A DNA stretch of 64,000 nucleotides, from positions 496,001-560,000 of the forward strand of contig NZ_VOAY01000001.1 of NCBI RefSeq assembly GCF_008369125.1, in the 5' to 3' direction. Source of the stretch: Allopusillimonas sp008369125 (GTDB taxonomy: Bacteria; Pseudomonadota; Gammaproteobacteria; Burkholderiales; Burkholderiaceae_B). A program made the position numbers and the translations under genes. Numbering within the stretch: position 1 is the stretch's first letter; each line of letters opens with the position of its first letter. Positions 43,874 to 51,534 of this stretch are shown here, piece by piece. The notes beneath the pieces are model-generated. The model was not told the DNA's origin. It made no database searches and was given only the letters and a program-made list of their open reading frames with translations.

Positions 43874-45932
43874 TCAAATGGTGGGCGGCCTGCAGTCTTT
43901 ACCCAGGTTTTGCCGAATGATCGCCAGGTCGGCCTCATTCGTGAGGCCGTCGTGGTTAAAGTCATACCAGCTTGAGTTTCCACCATTACGCGTGCTGAAG
44001 CGCTTCCAGTTTTCGATGTCTGTGTTGTCGACAACCAGATCCAGGTTACCGTCGCCGGGGCATTCGATTTTGCTGTCTAACAGCGTATTCATGCCTGATA
44101 CCAAGGCGGCATAATGCTTTTGCTGTTCTGCAGTCAGGGTCTTTCGGGCAAGAAGGTTTCCGGGCGCATTATCAAGCTTGGGCAACGGAGAAGCTTCGTT
44201 GATCGCATATAGCTCGTCAGCGGGTTCAACTTGGCCACTAGCGCAATTTAAGCGCTCAATTCTCACAAGTTTGTACTGCTCGTCGCGCAGCGCTCTCTGC
44301 GAGTGTGGAAAAACATCCACTGCGTCGTCGCCTTGCGCTGTCAGATAGTCGTTCACGGCACAACAAGAAGTCAGCCCTGCACCGCCGGCCACGCCACCCG
44401 GACCGTACCAGGTTCCTCCCTGATCCTCGCATACGCCCTGTTGTGGAAACAGCTGCACGCATACGTTGGACGACGGAATGACGCAGGGCGGGGCCAGCTC
44501 AGCGTTGATGGACCCGATGTTGGTGCCTATTTCGGTGAAGTTAGTCTTGCGGATGCTGGCATGGCCAGGCTCGGTCAGATAGGGAAGTATTGGCTGAGCG
44601 TCCAGTCCGCGGGCCTGTGGCACCTTCTGCTGAACGTCAATTCCAGCGATTTCGCCAAACAAGCTGAACATGTCAGCAGAGTTCACCATGTGCGGAACGT
44701 CGCGATTCGGCTCCTTGACCATTGGGCCCGCCACAATAAGTGGAACCCAGACACCAGTCTGGTAAGCGGAGCCTTTGGCACGCAGGAGGTTAAAGGGCGC
44801 CTTTACACTCGGGCCATAAGTGCCATTGTCAGCCATGATTACAACCACGGTATTGGTATCTTGTGGTCGGTAATCGAGAGAGCCGTCGGGCTTGCGCTTT
44901 GCCAGGCCGGCTTCAACGAGCAGGCGGCCGATTTCTTTATCCATCGCCTCGGTCATCTGGTTTGTGAGAACACGCTGCTCTGCAGTTCCTGTACAGGTAT
45001 AGGCGCCCGTTTCGGCGGCGTCGGTCGCAAGCAATGATATGGGAGGCGGTTGCAGTGGTGTGTGGATGGCTGAGTAACCAAGGCTGAGCATCCATGGTTG
45101 GCCTGGTGCCTGCTGGTTGATCCAGTTGACAGCGCTATCGGTTTCTATGGTGCTACGGTAGCCTCGCCCGCGCGCATCTGAGACGGGGATGGTTTCCACG
45201 CTGGCGTCTGGTCGATTGATAATTAATTGGCTGGTGTAGTAGCCGTTTTGACATTGCCGTACACGTGCCGGTGGGTTGGTAGCAAGCCCCGCTATCTGCG
45301 CCATGGGCCGGATCATCCTTAGCGTTGGGAACAAAGCCGCAACCATAAACCTGATCCACTGGGCTGATGCCCCCTGCGGTTTTGTCGATAGGGTAAGGCC
45401 CACCGTCCAGGTACCCTTCAAAATAGTCCCAGCCCAGCTCGTGCATAACACCGTTGCCAAGTGGGTTGTTTGCTGGGTTCAGATGCGAACCGGATAAGTG
45501 CATTTTGCCAATGACGGCATTGGCGTATCCCTTTTCCTTTAAAAGCTTTGGCGTCGTAATTTCGTAGGGGGATACCTGAGAATTGGCGAGGTCAAGCGCA
45601 ACCACTGCGTTTAGAACGTCAGTGCGAAATGGATAGCGCCCTTGGAAAAACGTGGCACGGCCGGGTGAACATGTAGGCATAGCCCACGCATTTCAGAAAC
45701 GTACGCCCGCATGGGCGATGACGTCAATGTTTGGCGTTTGGGCTGGCGTTAATCCGCCATAGCCGAACACGGGTAGCTGATCGACGCCAAGATCGTCCAG
45801 CACAATAAACAAAATGTTGGGGCTTTGTTGTACGGGTGTCTCGCTGGAGGCGACGTTGTCGCCGCTATGGCACGATGCCAGCGTTATTGAGACCAGTGTC
45901 GCAAAAAGCAGGCGTGAGAGCGTTTTGTTCAA
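43874..45932 (-). pseudogene. Sulfatase lipoprotein with dockerin-like C-terminus, disrupted by a TGA and a frameshift
   Basis: Starts at TTG 45932 (GGAGA upstream) with a lipoprotein signal, lipobox LASC. The N-terminal sulfatase motif PNILFIVLDDLGVDQLP is followed by PNIDVIAHAGVRF and then an in-frame TGA at 45693-45695. The same frame continues NAWAMPTCSPGRATFFQGRYPFRT, with the CxPxR formylglycine motif. Near 45246-45249 an extra base in an A4 run (minus strand) shifts the frame; removing one A restores CTAMSNGYYTSQLIINRPDASVET. The rest (DNGTYGPSVKAPFNLLRAKGSAYQTGVWVPLIVAGP) is normal sulfatase. The C-terminus has two calcium-loop/dockerin-like segments (DGNLDLVVDNTDIENW, DFNHDGLTNEADLAIIRQNLG). 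Either a recent pseudogene or two sequencing errors. Confidence 0.85.
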
Positions 45933-46140
45933 GGCAGTCTCCGAAGCTCGGCACGATAAGCTCGTAAAGGTATTTGAGCTATGTTGTTATGGCTGATCGC
46001 CCGCTTTTCGCGCGTCGATTTTTTGTAATTGTAAGCGTTGGCGAAAATCGTAATATAAATTTACTTGACTGGCATCAAGATTTGTATGGGGTTTGGTATG
46101 GCGACTATCTTGACGTGATCAGAAAAAAATATACTTTCCA

Positions 46141-46150
46141 CTCAGCTGAG
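46141..46150. promoter_or_regulatory. Palindrome before the BrnA-like gene
   Basis: CTCAGCTGAG is a perfect 10-bp palindrome directly overlapping the ribosome site (GAGGAAAG) of the antitoxin-like gene. Antitoxins of this type repress their own operon, so an operator is plausible; this is inference. Confidence 0.35.
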
Positions 46151-46158
46151 GAAAGCAA

Positions 46159-46419
46159 ATGACCGCGAACAAGCGAAATACGCGAAGTACTTGGGTCGAT
46201 CCGGATGATGCACCTGAGTTAACCGACGAATTATTCAAAAAGGCCGATTTGTACGAAGGCGACAAGCTGGTCAGGCGGGGCCGCCCGAAATCAAATGACC
46301 CAAAAGTGGCTATCAGCTTGCGCTTGCCGCCTGATGTATTGGCACGGTGGAAGTCTACGGGAGCTGGATGGCAGACGCGTATGGTGGCGATGTTGCAGTG
46401 TTACGCACCGAAGCTTTAG
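46159..46419 (+). CDS. BrnA-type antitoxin
   Basis: 86 aa. The C-terminal half, VRRGRPKSNDPKVAISLRLPPDVLARWKSTGAGWQTRMVAML, is the BrnA antitoxin ribbon-helix-helix signature; the N-terminal half (DPDDAPELTDELFKKADLYEGDKL) is the typical toxin-binding part. BrnA normally neutralises the RelE-fold RNase BrnT encoded just upstream. Here the upstream 230 bp are AT-rich and show no BrnT-like sequence, so it appears to be an orphan antitoxin or a system with an unrecognised partner. Confidence 0.82.
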   Translation: MTANKRNTRSTWVDPDDAPELTDELFKKADLYEGDKLVRRGRPKSNDPKVAISLRLPPDVLARWKSTGAGWQTRMVAMLQCYAPKL

Positions 46420-46456
46420 AGTCTGCCGCGTTATGGGCAAAAAATGCCTGCGTCGG

Positions 46457-47404
46457 TTAAGTAACGTTTGGAGCGTGCTGACGAGCGATCTCATCCAGCA
46501 CGCTAACGAGCGCTGCGTGTATTGGCGGGTCGCTTGCAAGGTGGCCGGCATTAACGCATATTTGCTTAATGTTGGGCATATGCGTTTTAAGCCAGGCTAG
46601 GTTGGCGAGAGGGCAAACCGGGTCTCTTTTGCCATGCACAGCGGTGCCGACAATGCCATGAGCGTGGGCTTGCGCTGCCAGTTGGGGTAACCGCCCGCCA
46701 CGCAAGCCACATGCGTTCCACAAATAATGCACCTGTATCAGGTATTTTGCTGTCTGACGGCGTTGCTGCAGCGTGTTTTGCCGGCGGGTTCGGCTGCTCA
46801 TGTGGCGATTGCATCGTGCCAGCATCGCTCTTTCAAGTGCACTATATGCCTGTGCCACCCGCCACGCGGTGGGGCCGCCTTGTCGAAGGCGGGTGTACAT
46901 GGCTGACACCATTGCGTCAGAGCCAGCAGCACCGGAGGCACGATACAGATCAAGCCAGGCCCGGGGAGCCCGAGTGCGTGACGCACTGAGTAAACCGCGA
47001 ACTTCCCGACCACTTGCCAGAAAGGTGCCGCGAAGTATCAGCCCCAAGACAGCCTCAGGATAGCTTCCCGAGTAGGCAATGGCGAACGTCGCACCCCACG
47101 AGCCGCCCAACACATACCATTTTGAAATCCCCAGATGCGCACGCACGGCTTCAACGTCGCGCAAAAGCCATGCCGTACTGTTGCGGGCGATACGGCCCGA
47201 AGGGGTAGAGCGTCCACTTCCGCGCTGATCAATCAGTACAACCAAAAATCGTGATAAATCGAATGGACGCAGCATCGACGCATTGCTTCCCGACCCTGGG
47301 CCGCCATGGAAGGAGACGATGGGAATGCCGTCGGCCGAGCCCGCTGTGGTGATGTGAATTCGATGCCCATCCCCAGCGGACAGGGTGCGGTGCATAACAG
47401 TCAT
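46457..47404 (-). CDS. Proline iminopeptidase (alpha/beta hydrolase)
   Basis: 315 aa, the usual length. Contains oxyanion motif VSFHGGPGSGSN, LIDQRGSGRSTPSG, the nucleophile elbow GGSWGATFAIAYSGSYPE (Ser), an acid in VHGKRDPVCPLANL and the C-terminal His in VNAGHLASDPPIHAAL. Removes N-terminal proline from peptides in the cytoplasm. It stands alone, divergent from the pqq cluster. The gene name pip would fit but the cap domain shows some differences, so no symbol is given. Confidence 0.88.
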   Translation of the reverse strand: MTVMHRTLSAGDGHRIHITTAGSADGIPIVSFHGGPGSGSNASMLRPFDLSRFLVVLIDQRGSGRSTPSGRIARNSTAWLLRDVEAVRAHLGISKWYVLGGSWGATFAIAYSGSYPEAVLGLILRGTFLASGREVRGLLSASRTRAPRAWLDLYRASGAAGSDAMVSAMYTRLRQGGPTAWRVAQAYSALERAMLARCNRHMSSRTRRQNTLQQRRQTAKYLIQVHYLWNACGLRGGRLPQLAAQAHAHGIVGTAVHGKRDPVCPLANLAWLKTHMPNIKQICVNAGHLASDPPIHAALVSVLDEIARQHAPNVT

Positions 47405-47700
47405 GTAGAGCCCACCTGATTAAAGCAGAAGATGCGATTCATACACGTATACCCTAAGTTAACGAAATGAAGCGAGCAGCGATTATGTCGAAACCGAGGT
47501 AATTTCCGAAACATATTGCTATGTATCTGGCCTGCGGAATGTATTAGTGCTTATTTTTATGGAGGGTTCAAGTTTTAGATCTTGAACTGCACTGACAGAA
47601 GCCGTAGACTCTGGATAGCAGATGTGTTGTGAGGTGTGTTGTGGTGCGCAACGAATGCTACTAAGTACACGTATTATTACATTATCACAGGAGAGACATC
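47405..47700 (+). promoter_or_regulatory. Leader region of the pqq operon
   Basis: About 300 bp between the divergent peptidase gene and pqqA. It contains a perfect 7-bp inverted repeat GTTCAAG-N8-CTTGAAC at 47566-47587, which could be a regulator site, and ends in the strong ribosome site CAGGAGAG before pqqA. No promoter boxes could be assigned with confidence. Confidence 0.45.
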
Positions 47701-47775
47701 ATGACTTGGAGTACTCCCGCTTATACCGACATTCGCTTCGGTTTTGAAATCACCATGTATATTGCAAATCGATAG
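47701..47775 (+). CDS. pqqA: PqqA, PQQ precursor peptide
   Basis: 24 aa, MTWSTPAYTDIRFGFEITMY followed by IANR, exactly the classic PqqA. Glu16 and Tyr20 are at the required E-x3-Y spacing; they are cross-linked by PqqE with PqqD and become the carbon skeleton of pyrroloquinoline quinone. Strong AGGAG upstream. Too short for most gene finders, but the sequence and the pqqB gene 66 bp downstream make it certain. Confidence 0.98.
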   Translation: MTWSTPAYTDIRFGFEITMYIANR

Positions 47776-47810
47776 ATTTTGCTGATTTCGCGATAATTTT
47801 ACGAGGAAAA

Positions 47811-47834
47811 GCGGCGGAATTTATATTCCGCCGC
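47811..47834 (+). promoter_or_regulatory. Hairpin between pqqA and pqqB
   Basis: A perfect 10-bp stem GCGGCGGAAT / ATTCCGCCGC with loop TTAT lies between pqqA and pqqB. A GAGGA Shine-Dalgarno-like element sits before it (47803-47807), while the seven bases between hairpin and pqqB ATG contain none. If the hairpin folds, GAGGA is brought to about 10 nt from the ATG. It may also cause partial termination that favours pqqA, although no T run follows. Confidence 0.8.
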
Positions 47835-47841
47835 GTCACAT

Positions 47842-48768
47842 ATGAAGCTGAAAATATTAGGTTCAGCCGCTGGCGGTGGCTTTCCTCAGTGGAACTGTAA
47901 CTGTCCAAACTGCGATGGCATTAGGCGCGGCACGATCAAAGCCCAGGCGCGAACACAGTCGTCTCTTGCCATTAGTGTCAATGGCGACGACTGGCTATTG
48001 ATTAATGCGTCACCCGATATACTCGCTCAAATTCGCAATAACCCATCTTTACAGCCCGCAAGAACGGTGCGCGATACGGGCATTGCTGCCGTATTAGTGA
48101 CGGATGCACAGATTGATCATGTTACCGGGTTATTGATGCTGCGAGAACGCAGCACACCTTTGCCGCTATACACCACCGAATCGGTGTTTCGTGATTTATC
48201 GACCGGTTTCCCGATTACGTCAATATTGTCGCATTATTGCGGGGTTGAGCATCGCGCCATACCGCTTGACGGCAGCGCCATGCAAATTGATATTTTGCCA
48301 GGCGTGTCAATCACGGCAATCCCGCTGCGAAGCAAGGCGCCTCCGTATTCGCCCAATCGTCAGGCCCCGACGCAAGGCGACAACATCGGCCTGTTTATCA
48401 AGAACACGCAAAGTGATGCATCGGTATTTTATGCCCCCGGGCTTGGGCAGCCTGAGCCTCATGTTATTGCAGCGATGAATCGTGCAAGCACGGTGCTGGT
48501 GGATGGCACGCTTTGGCATGATGATGAAATGATACAGCTGGGGCTTTCTGCCAAAACATCTCAAGACATGGGGCATCTGGCTTTACACGGTGCCGGCGGC
48601 ATGATTGATGTATTAAACGGGCTAGACACCCGCTCACCCCCGACCCGCAAAGTGCTGGTTCATATTAACAACACCAACCCGGTACTGCGTGAAGATTCCG
48701 TCGAGCGAGCCAGCCTTGTTGCTAACGGAATTGAAGTGGCTACCGATGGTATGACGTTTGAGCTATAA
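47842..48768 (+). CDS. pqqB: PqqB, PQQ biosynthesis metallo-beta-lactamase-fold protein
   Basis: 308 aa. N-terminal signature KLKILGSAAGGGFPQWNCNCPNCDG with clustered Cys; metallo-hydrolase-like elements TDAQIDHVTGLLMLRE and DGTLWHDDEM; C-terminal MGHLALHGAGGMIDVL. PqqB acts as a hydroxylase in later PQQ formation. Lacks a normal adjacent ribosome site (see the hairpin entry). Overlapped or abutted by pqqC. Confidence 0.97.
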   Translation: MKLKILGSAAGGGFPQWNCNCPNCDGIRRGTIKAQARTQSSLAISVNGDDWLLINASPDILAQIRNNPSLQPARTVRDTGIAAVLVTDAQIDHVTGLLMLRERSTPLPLYTTESVFRDLSTGFPITSILSHYCGVEHRAIPLDGSAMQIDILPGVSITAIPLRSKAPPYSPNRQAPTQGDNIGLFIKNTQSDASVFYAPGLGQPEPHVIAAMNRASTVLVDGTLWHDDEMIQLGLSAKTSQDMGHLALHGAGGMIDVLNGLDTRSPPTRKVLVHINNTNPVLREDSVERASLVANGIEVATDGMTFEL

Positions 48769-48772
48769 CACG

Positions 48773-49468
48773 ATGACAACGATGAGCCGTGCCTGGACCC
48801 CGGTGGAATTCGAAACCAAACTTCGCGCACTTGAAGTCCATTATCATATTCACCATCCGTTCAATATTCGCATGAATAGTGGCGGCTGCACCCCCGAACA
48901 AATTCGTGGATGGGTCGCTAACCGCTTTTACTATCAGATCAACATTCCACTCAAAGATGCGGCTATTCTGTCCAATTGTGACGACAGAGAAACGCGCCGG
49001 CGTTGGGTGCTGCGACTTCTGGATCATGATGGCTGGCAAGATAACCCGGGCGGTATCGAGGCCTGGAGCCGCCTCGGTGAGGCAACAGGGCTGTCACGGG
49101 ATGAAATTTGGTCGCTTGAACACGTTGCACCCGGTGTGCGTTTCGCCGTAGATGCTTATGTAAATTTTGCCAGACGCGCACCGTGGCAAGAGGCTGTTTG
49201 CTCTTCGTTGACAGAAATGTTTGCGCCGCAGATTCATAAAGACCGGCTCACGACATGGCCTGATCACTACAACTGGATCGAGCCCGAAGGGTTGCATTAT
49301 TTTCGTTCTCGTATACCTTTGGCTGAGCGCGATGTCGAGCATGGACTAGAGGTTACGCTAACCCACTTTAAAACACGCGACGAACAAGAACGAGCACTTC
49401 AAATCTTGCGGTTCAAACTCGACATACTGTGGTCTATGCTGGATGCTATCGAAAGGAAGTTTCCATAA
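48773..49468 (+). CDS. pqqC: PqqC, pyrroloquinoline-quinone synthase
   Basis: 231 aa from ATG 48773; ATG 48782 is an alternative. Conserved PqqC segments EVHYHIHHPFNIRMNSGGCTPEQIRGWVANRFYYQINIPLKDAAILSNC and WIEPEGLHYFRSRIPLAERDVEHGL are intact, with active-site His, Tyr and Arg residues. Catalyses the final oxygen-dependent ring closure and oxidation. It begins five bases after the pqqB stop. Confidence 0.97.
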   Translation: MTTMSRAWTPVEFETKLRALEVHYHIHHPFNIRMNSGGCTPEQIRGWVANRFYYQINIPLKDAAILSNCDDRETRRRWVLRLLDHDGWQDNPGGIEAWSRLGEATGLSRDEIWSLEHVAPGVRFAVDAYVNFARRAPWQEAVCSSLTEMFAPQIHKDRLTTWPDHYNWIEPEGLHYFRSRIPLAERDVEHGLEVTLTHFKTRDEQERALQILRFKLDILWSMLDAIERKFP

Positions 49469-49744
49469 ATGCCAACATTCGAACAGGGCGCTGAAACATT
49501 GCGTATGAATGCTACGTTTAGGCTACAGTGGGAAGAAGCGCAGCAAGGTTATGTACTTCTTTACCCCGAGGGCATGGTGAAGCTCAATCAAAGCGCTTCA
49601 GAAATCCTCAAACTGTGTGACGGTACGCGAACTCTGGAAAAACTTGTCGCAGATCTAGAAGTTGCGTTCGAAACCGCAGGTCTTGCTGCGGAAGTTGCAA
49701 CGTTTGTCGAACATGCAAAAGGGCGTGGCTGGATTATCACCTGA
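49469..49744 (+). CDS. pqqD: PqqD, peptide chaperone for PqqA
   Basis: 91 aa, RiPP recognition element fold. FRLQWEEAQQGYVLLYPEGMVKLNQSASEILKLCDGTRTLEKLVADLE is the PqqD core. Binds PqqA and delivers it to PqqE. ATG directly follows the pqqC stop (TAAATG). Confidence 0.96.
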   Translation: MPTFEQGAETLRMNATFRLQWEEAQQGYVLLYPEGMVKLNQSASEILKLCDGTRTLEKLVADLEVAFETAGLAAEVATFVEHAKGRGWIIT

Positions 49745-49767
49745 AGTGCATCTGCAGGAGACACTGG

Positions 49768-50895
49768 ATGCCAAGCAGACCCGAAAACAATAACGGTGTT
49801 CAGCCGCCATACTGGCTACTGGCTGAGCTGACTTATCGCTGCCCGCTTCACTGCGTTTTTTGCTACAACCCGGTCGAATACAGTGGCGTAGGCCCTGAAC
49901 TGACTACAGAGCAGTGGTTGAAGGTGCTCGAAGAAGCGCGTGCGTTGGGTGCTGTTCAACTTGGCTTGTCGGGTGGAGAGCCTCTGGTACGCGATGATCT
50001 GGAAGTTATTGTGGAGCATGCGCGCAAGCTTGGTTTTTACACCAATTTGCTCACTTCAGGCGTTGGTTTGACCGAAAAGCGCCTTACTGACCTGAAGCGT
50101 GCTGGCCTTGACCACATTCAATTGTCATTTCAAGACTCTACACGCGAACTTAACGATTTTTTGTCCAGCACGAAAACATTCGAGCTAAAGAAAAGAGTCG
50201 CCAAGATGATCAAAGATCATGGCTACCCCATGGTGTTGAATTGCGTGCTGCATCGTCTGAATCTGCCGCATATCGGCCAAATTATCGACATGGCAGTCGA
50301 GATGAAGGCAGATTACCTTGAGCTCGCCAATACCCAGTATTATGGCTGGGCGTTGCGAAATAGAGCAGCGCTGCTGCCCTCGGCAGATCAACTGAAAGAG
50401 GCCGAAGCAACGGTTCAGCAAAGGCGTGCCGAAATTGGTGACACCTGCAAGATACTTTTTGTTGTCCCTGACTATTTTGAAACGCGTCCCAAACCCTGTA
50501 TGAGCGGGTGGGGAGCGATCTTTCTGGTTATTGCGGCAGACGGCGCTGCACTGCCATGTCACGCCGCGCGAGAATTGCCGGGTATTACGTTTCCCAATGC
50601 GGCGACAGACGGCATAGAGCACATCTGGTATGAAAGCCAGGCGTTTAATGCCTATCGAGGCGACGACTGGATGAAGGAGCCTTGCAGAAGCTGTGACGAG
50701 CGTCACAAAGACTTTGGAGGTTGCCGATGTCAGGCTTATCTTTTGACGGGTGACGCGACAAACGCGGACCCGGTATGCAGTTTGTCACCGCATCATCACG
50801 TCATCACGCAAGCGGTAGAAGACGCGCAAAAGCCAGCTGTGCGAAAGCAGGTTATGCAGTTTCGAACCAACCCGTCTTCAAGTCCGAAAGTCTGA
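49768..50895 (+). CDS. pqqE: PqqE, radical SAM enzyme of PQQ biosynthesis
   Basis: 375 aa. The radical-SAM cluster motif is CPLHCVFC (C-x3-C-x2-C), followed by GLSGGEPLVRDDLE. The SPASM region has the auxiliary cluster cysteines (KPCMSGWG, LPCHAAREL, EPCRSCDERHKDFGGCRCQAY, DPVCSL). Forms the Glu-Tyr carbon bond in PqqA. Last gene of pqqABCDE. Confidence 0.97.
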   Translation: MPSRPENNNGVQPPYWLLAELTYRCPLHCVFCYNPVEYSGVGPELTTEQWLKVLEEARALGAVQLGLSGGEPLVRDDLEVIVEHARKLGFYTNLLTSGVGLTEKRLTDLKRAGLDHIQLSFQDSTRELNDFLSSTKTFELKKRVAKMIKDHGYPMVLNCVLHRLNLPHIGQIIDMAVEMKADYLELANTQYYGWALRNRAALLPSADQLKEAEATVQQRRAEIGDTCKILFVVPDYFETRPKPCMSGWGAIFLVIAADGAALPCHAARELPGITFPNAATDGIEHIWYESQAFNAYRGDDWMKEPCRSCDERHKDFGGCRCQAYLLTGDATNADPVCSLSPHHHVITQAVEDAQKPAVRKQVMQFRTNPSSSPKV

Positions 50896-51290
50896 TAAAC
50901 CAGTATCCACCCAATAGCGCGAACAATCGAATGTTTTGAACGACTTGAGTAACCCGAACAGCTCAAGTAATCGTAGTAACCGCAATTACTGTGGTAACCG
51001 TAACCGTAACCGTAACCGCAGTAGCTGTAGTAATTATAGTGGCCGCAGCAGCCGCTGAGACTGCAGTAACTGTAGTAATCCTGACGGTGCCTTTAACCGC
51101 TTTAACCGCTTTAATCCCGTAACTCCCGTAACTCCCGTAACTCCCGTAACTCCCGTAACTCCGATAAATCGATAAACCGATAAACCGATAAATCCAATAG
51201 ACCGATAAATCCTATAAATCCTATAAATCCGATAAACCGATAAATCCTATAAATCCTATAAATCCGATAAACCGATAACCCCTTAACCTG
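50896..51290. repeat. Block of simple tandem repeats between pqqE and the sugar dehydrogenase gene
   Basis: From about 50,940 the sequence is dominated by short repeats: TAACCG x4 (50,995-51,018), degenerate GTA/GCA triplets (51,018-51,080), CTTTAACCG x2-3 (51,090-51,112), CCCGTAACT x5 exact (51,116-51,160), then 8-9-mers CCGATAAA, CCGATAAAT and CCTATAAAT to about 51,280, including a 35-bp higher-order unit present twice. No open frame spans it. All units are related, which points to slippage expansion. Confidence 0.9.
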
Positions 51291-51534
51291 ATAGCGCCAA
51301 CAACTCTGGCTAGATATAAATGCGCCCAAGACGCATCTGATTGTCTGTTACGCATAAAAGCCGAGACGACCATAGGCTGTATAGCCTAGGGCCGCAATTC
51401 TTATGTTTTATCCATAAAAACTTTAATCGTCATTGATCAGGCAGTTGTATTCAAATAGTTTTAATCGCAGTAGTATTTGGATGCGTTCCTACTTACGTGG
51501 AAGGCACATAAAATAAGCTAACTGGAGACATAAA
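51291..51534 (+). promoter_or_regulatory. Upstream region of the PQQ sugar dehydrogenase gene
   Basis: AT-rich 240 bp with a TGGAGA ribosome site just before the ATG at 51535. Promoter elements are not clear enough to place. No gene seen. Confidence 0.35.

Noticed and set aside
45693..45695. In-frame TGA in the sulfatase as a selenocysteine codon
   Set aside because: The position is not catalytic (usually Thr/Ser), no SECIS-like hairpin was apparent directly downstream, and a second defect (frameshift) exists in the same gene.
45974..46162. 62-codon frame directly upstream of the BrnA-type gene, overlapping it by ATGA
   Set aside because: The position is right for a BrnT toxin, but its sequence shows no BrnT features and the region is AT-rich; kept only as a testable possibility.
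50995..51285. CRISPR array
   Set aside because: Repeats are contiguous 6- to 9-mers without unique spacers, and no cas genes are present.
51111..51329. 72-codon minus-strand frame with repeated RELREL and IYRIYR
   Set aside because: Entirely generated by 9-mer microsatellites; no ribosome site and no coding signal outside the repeat.
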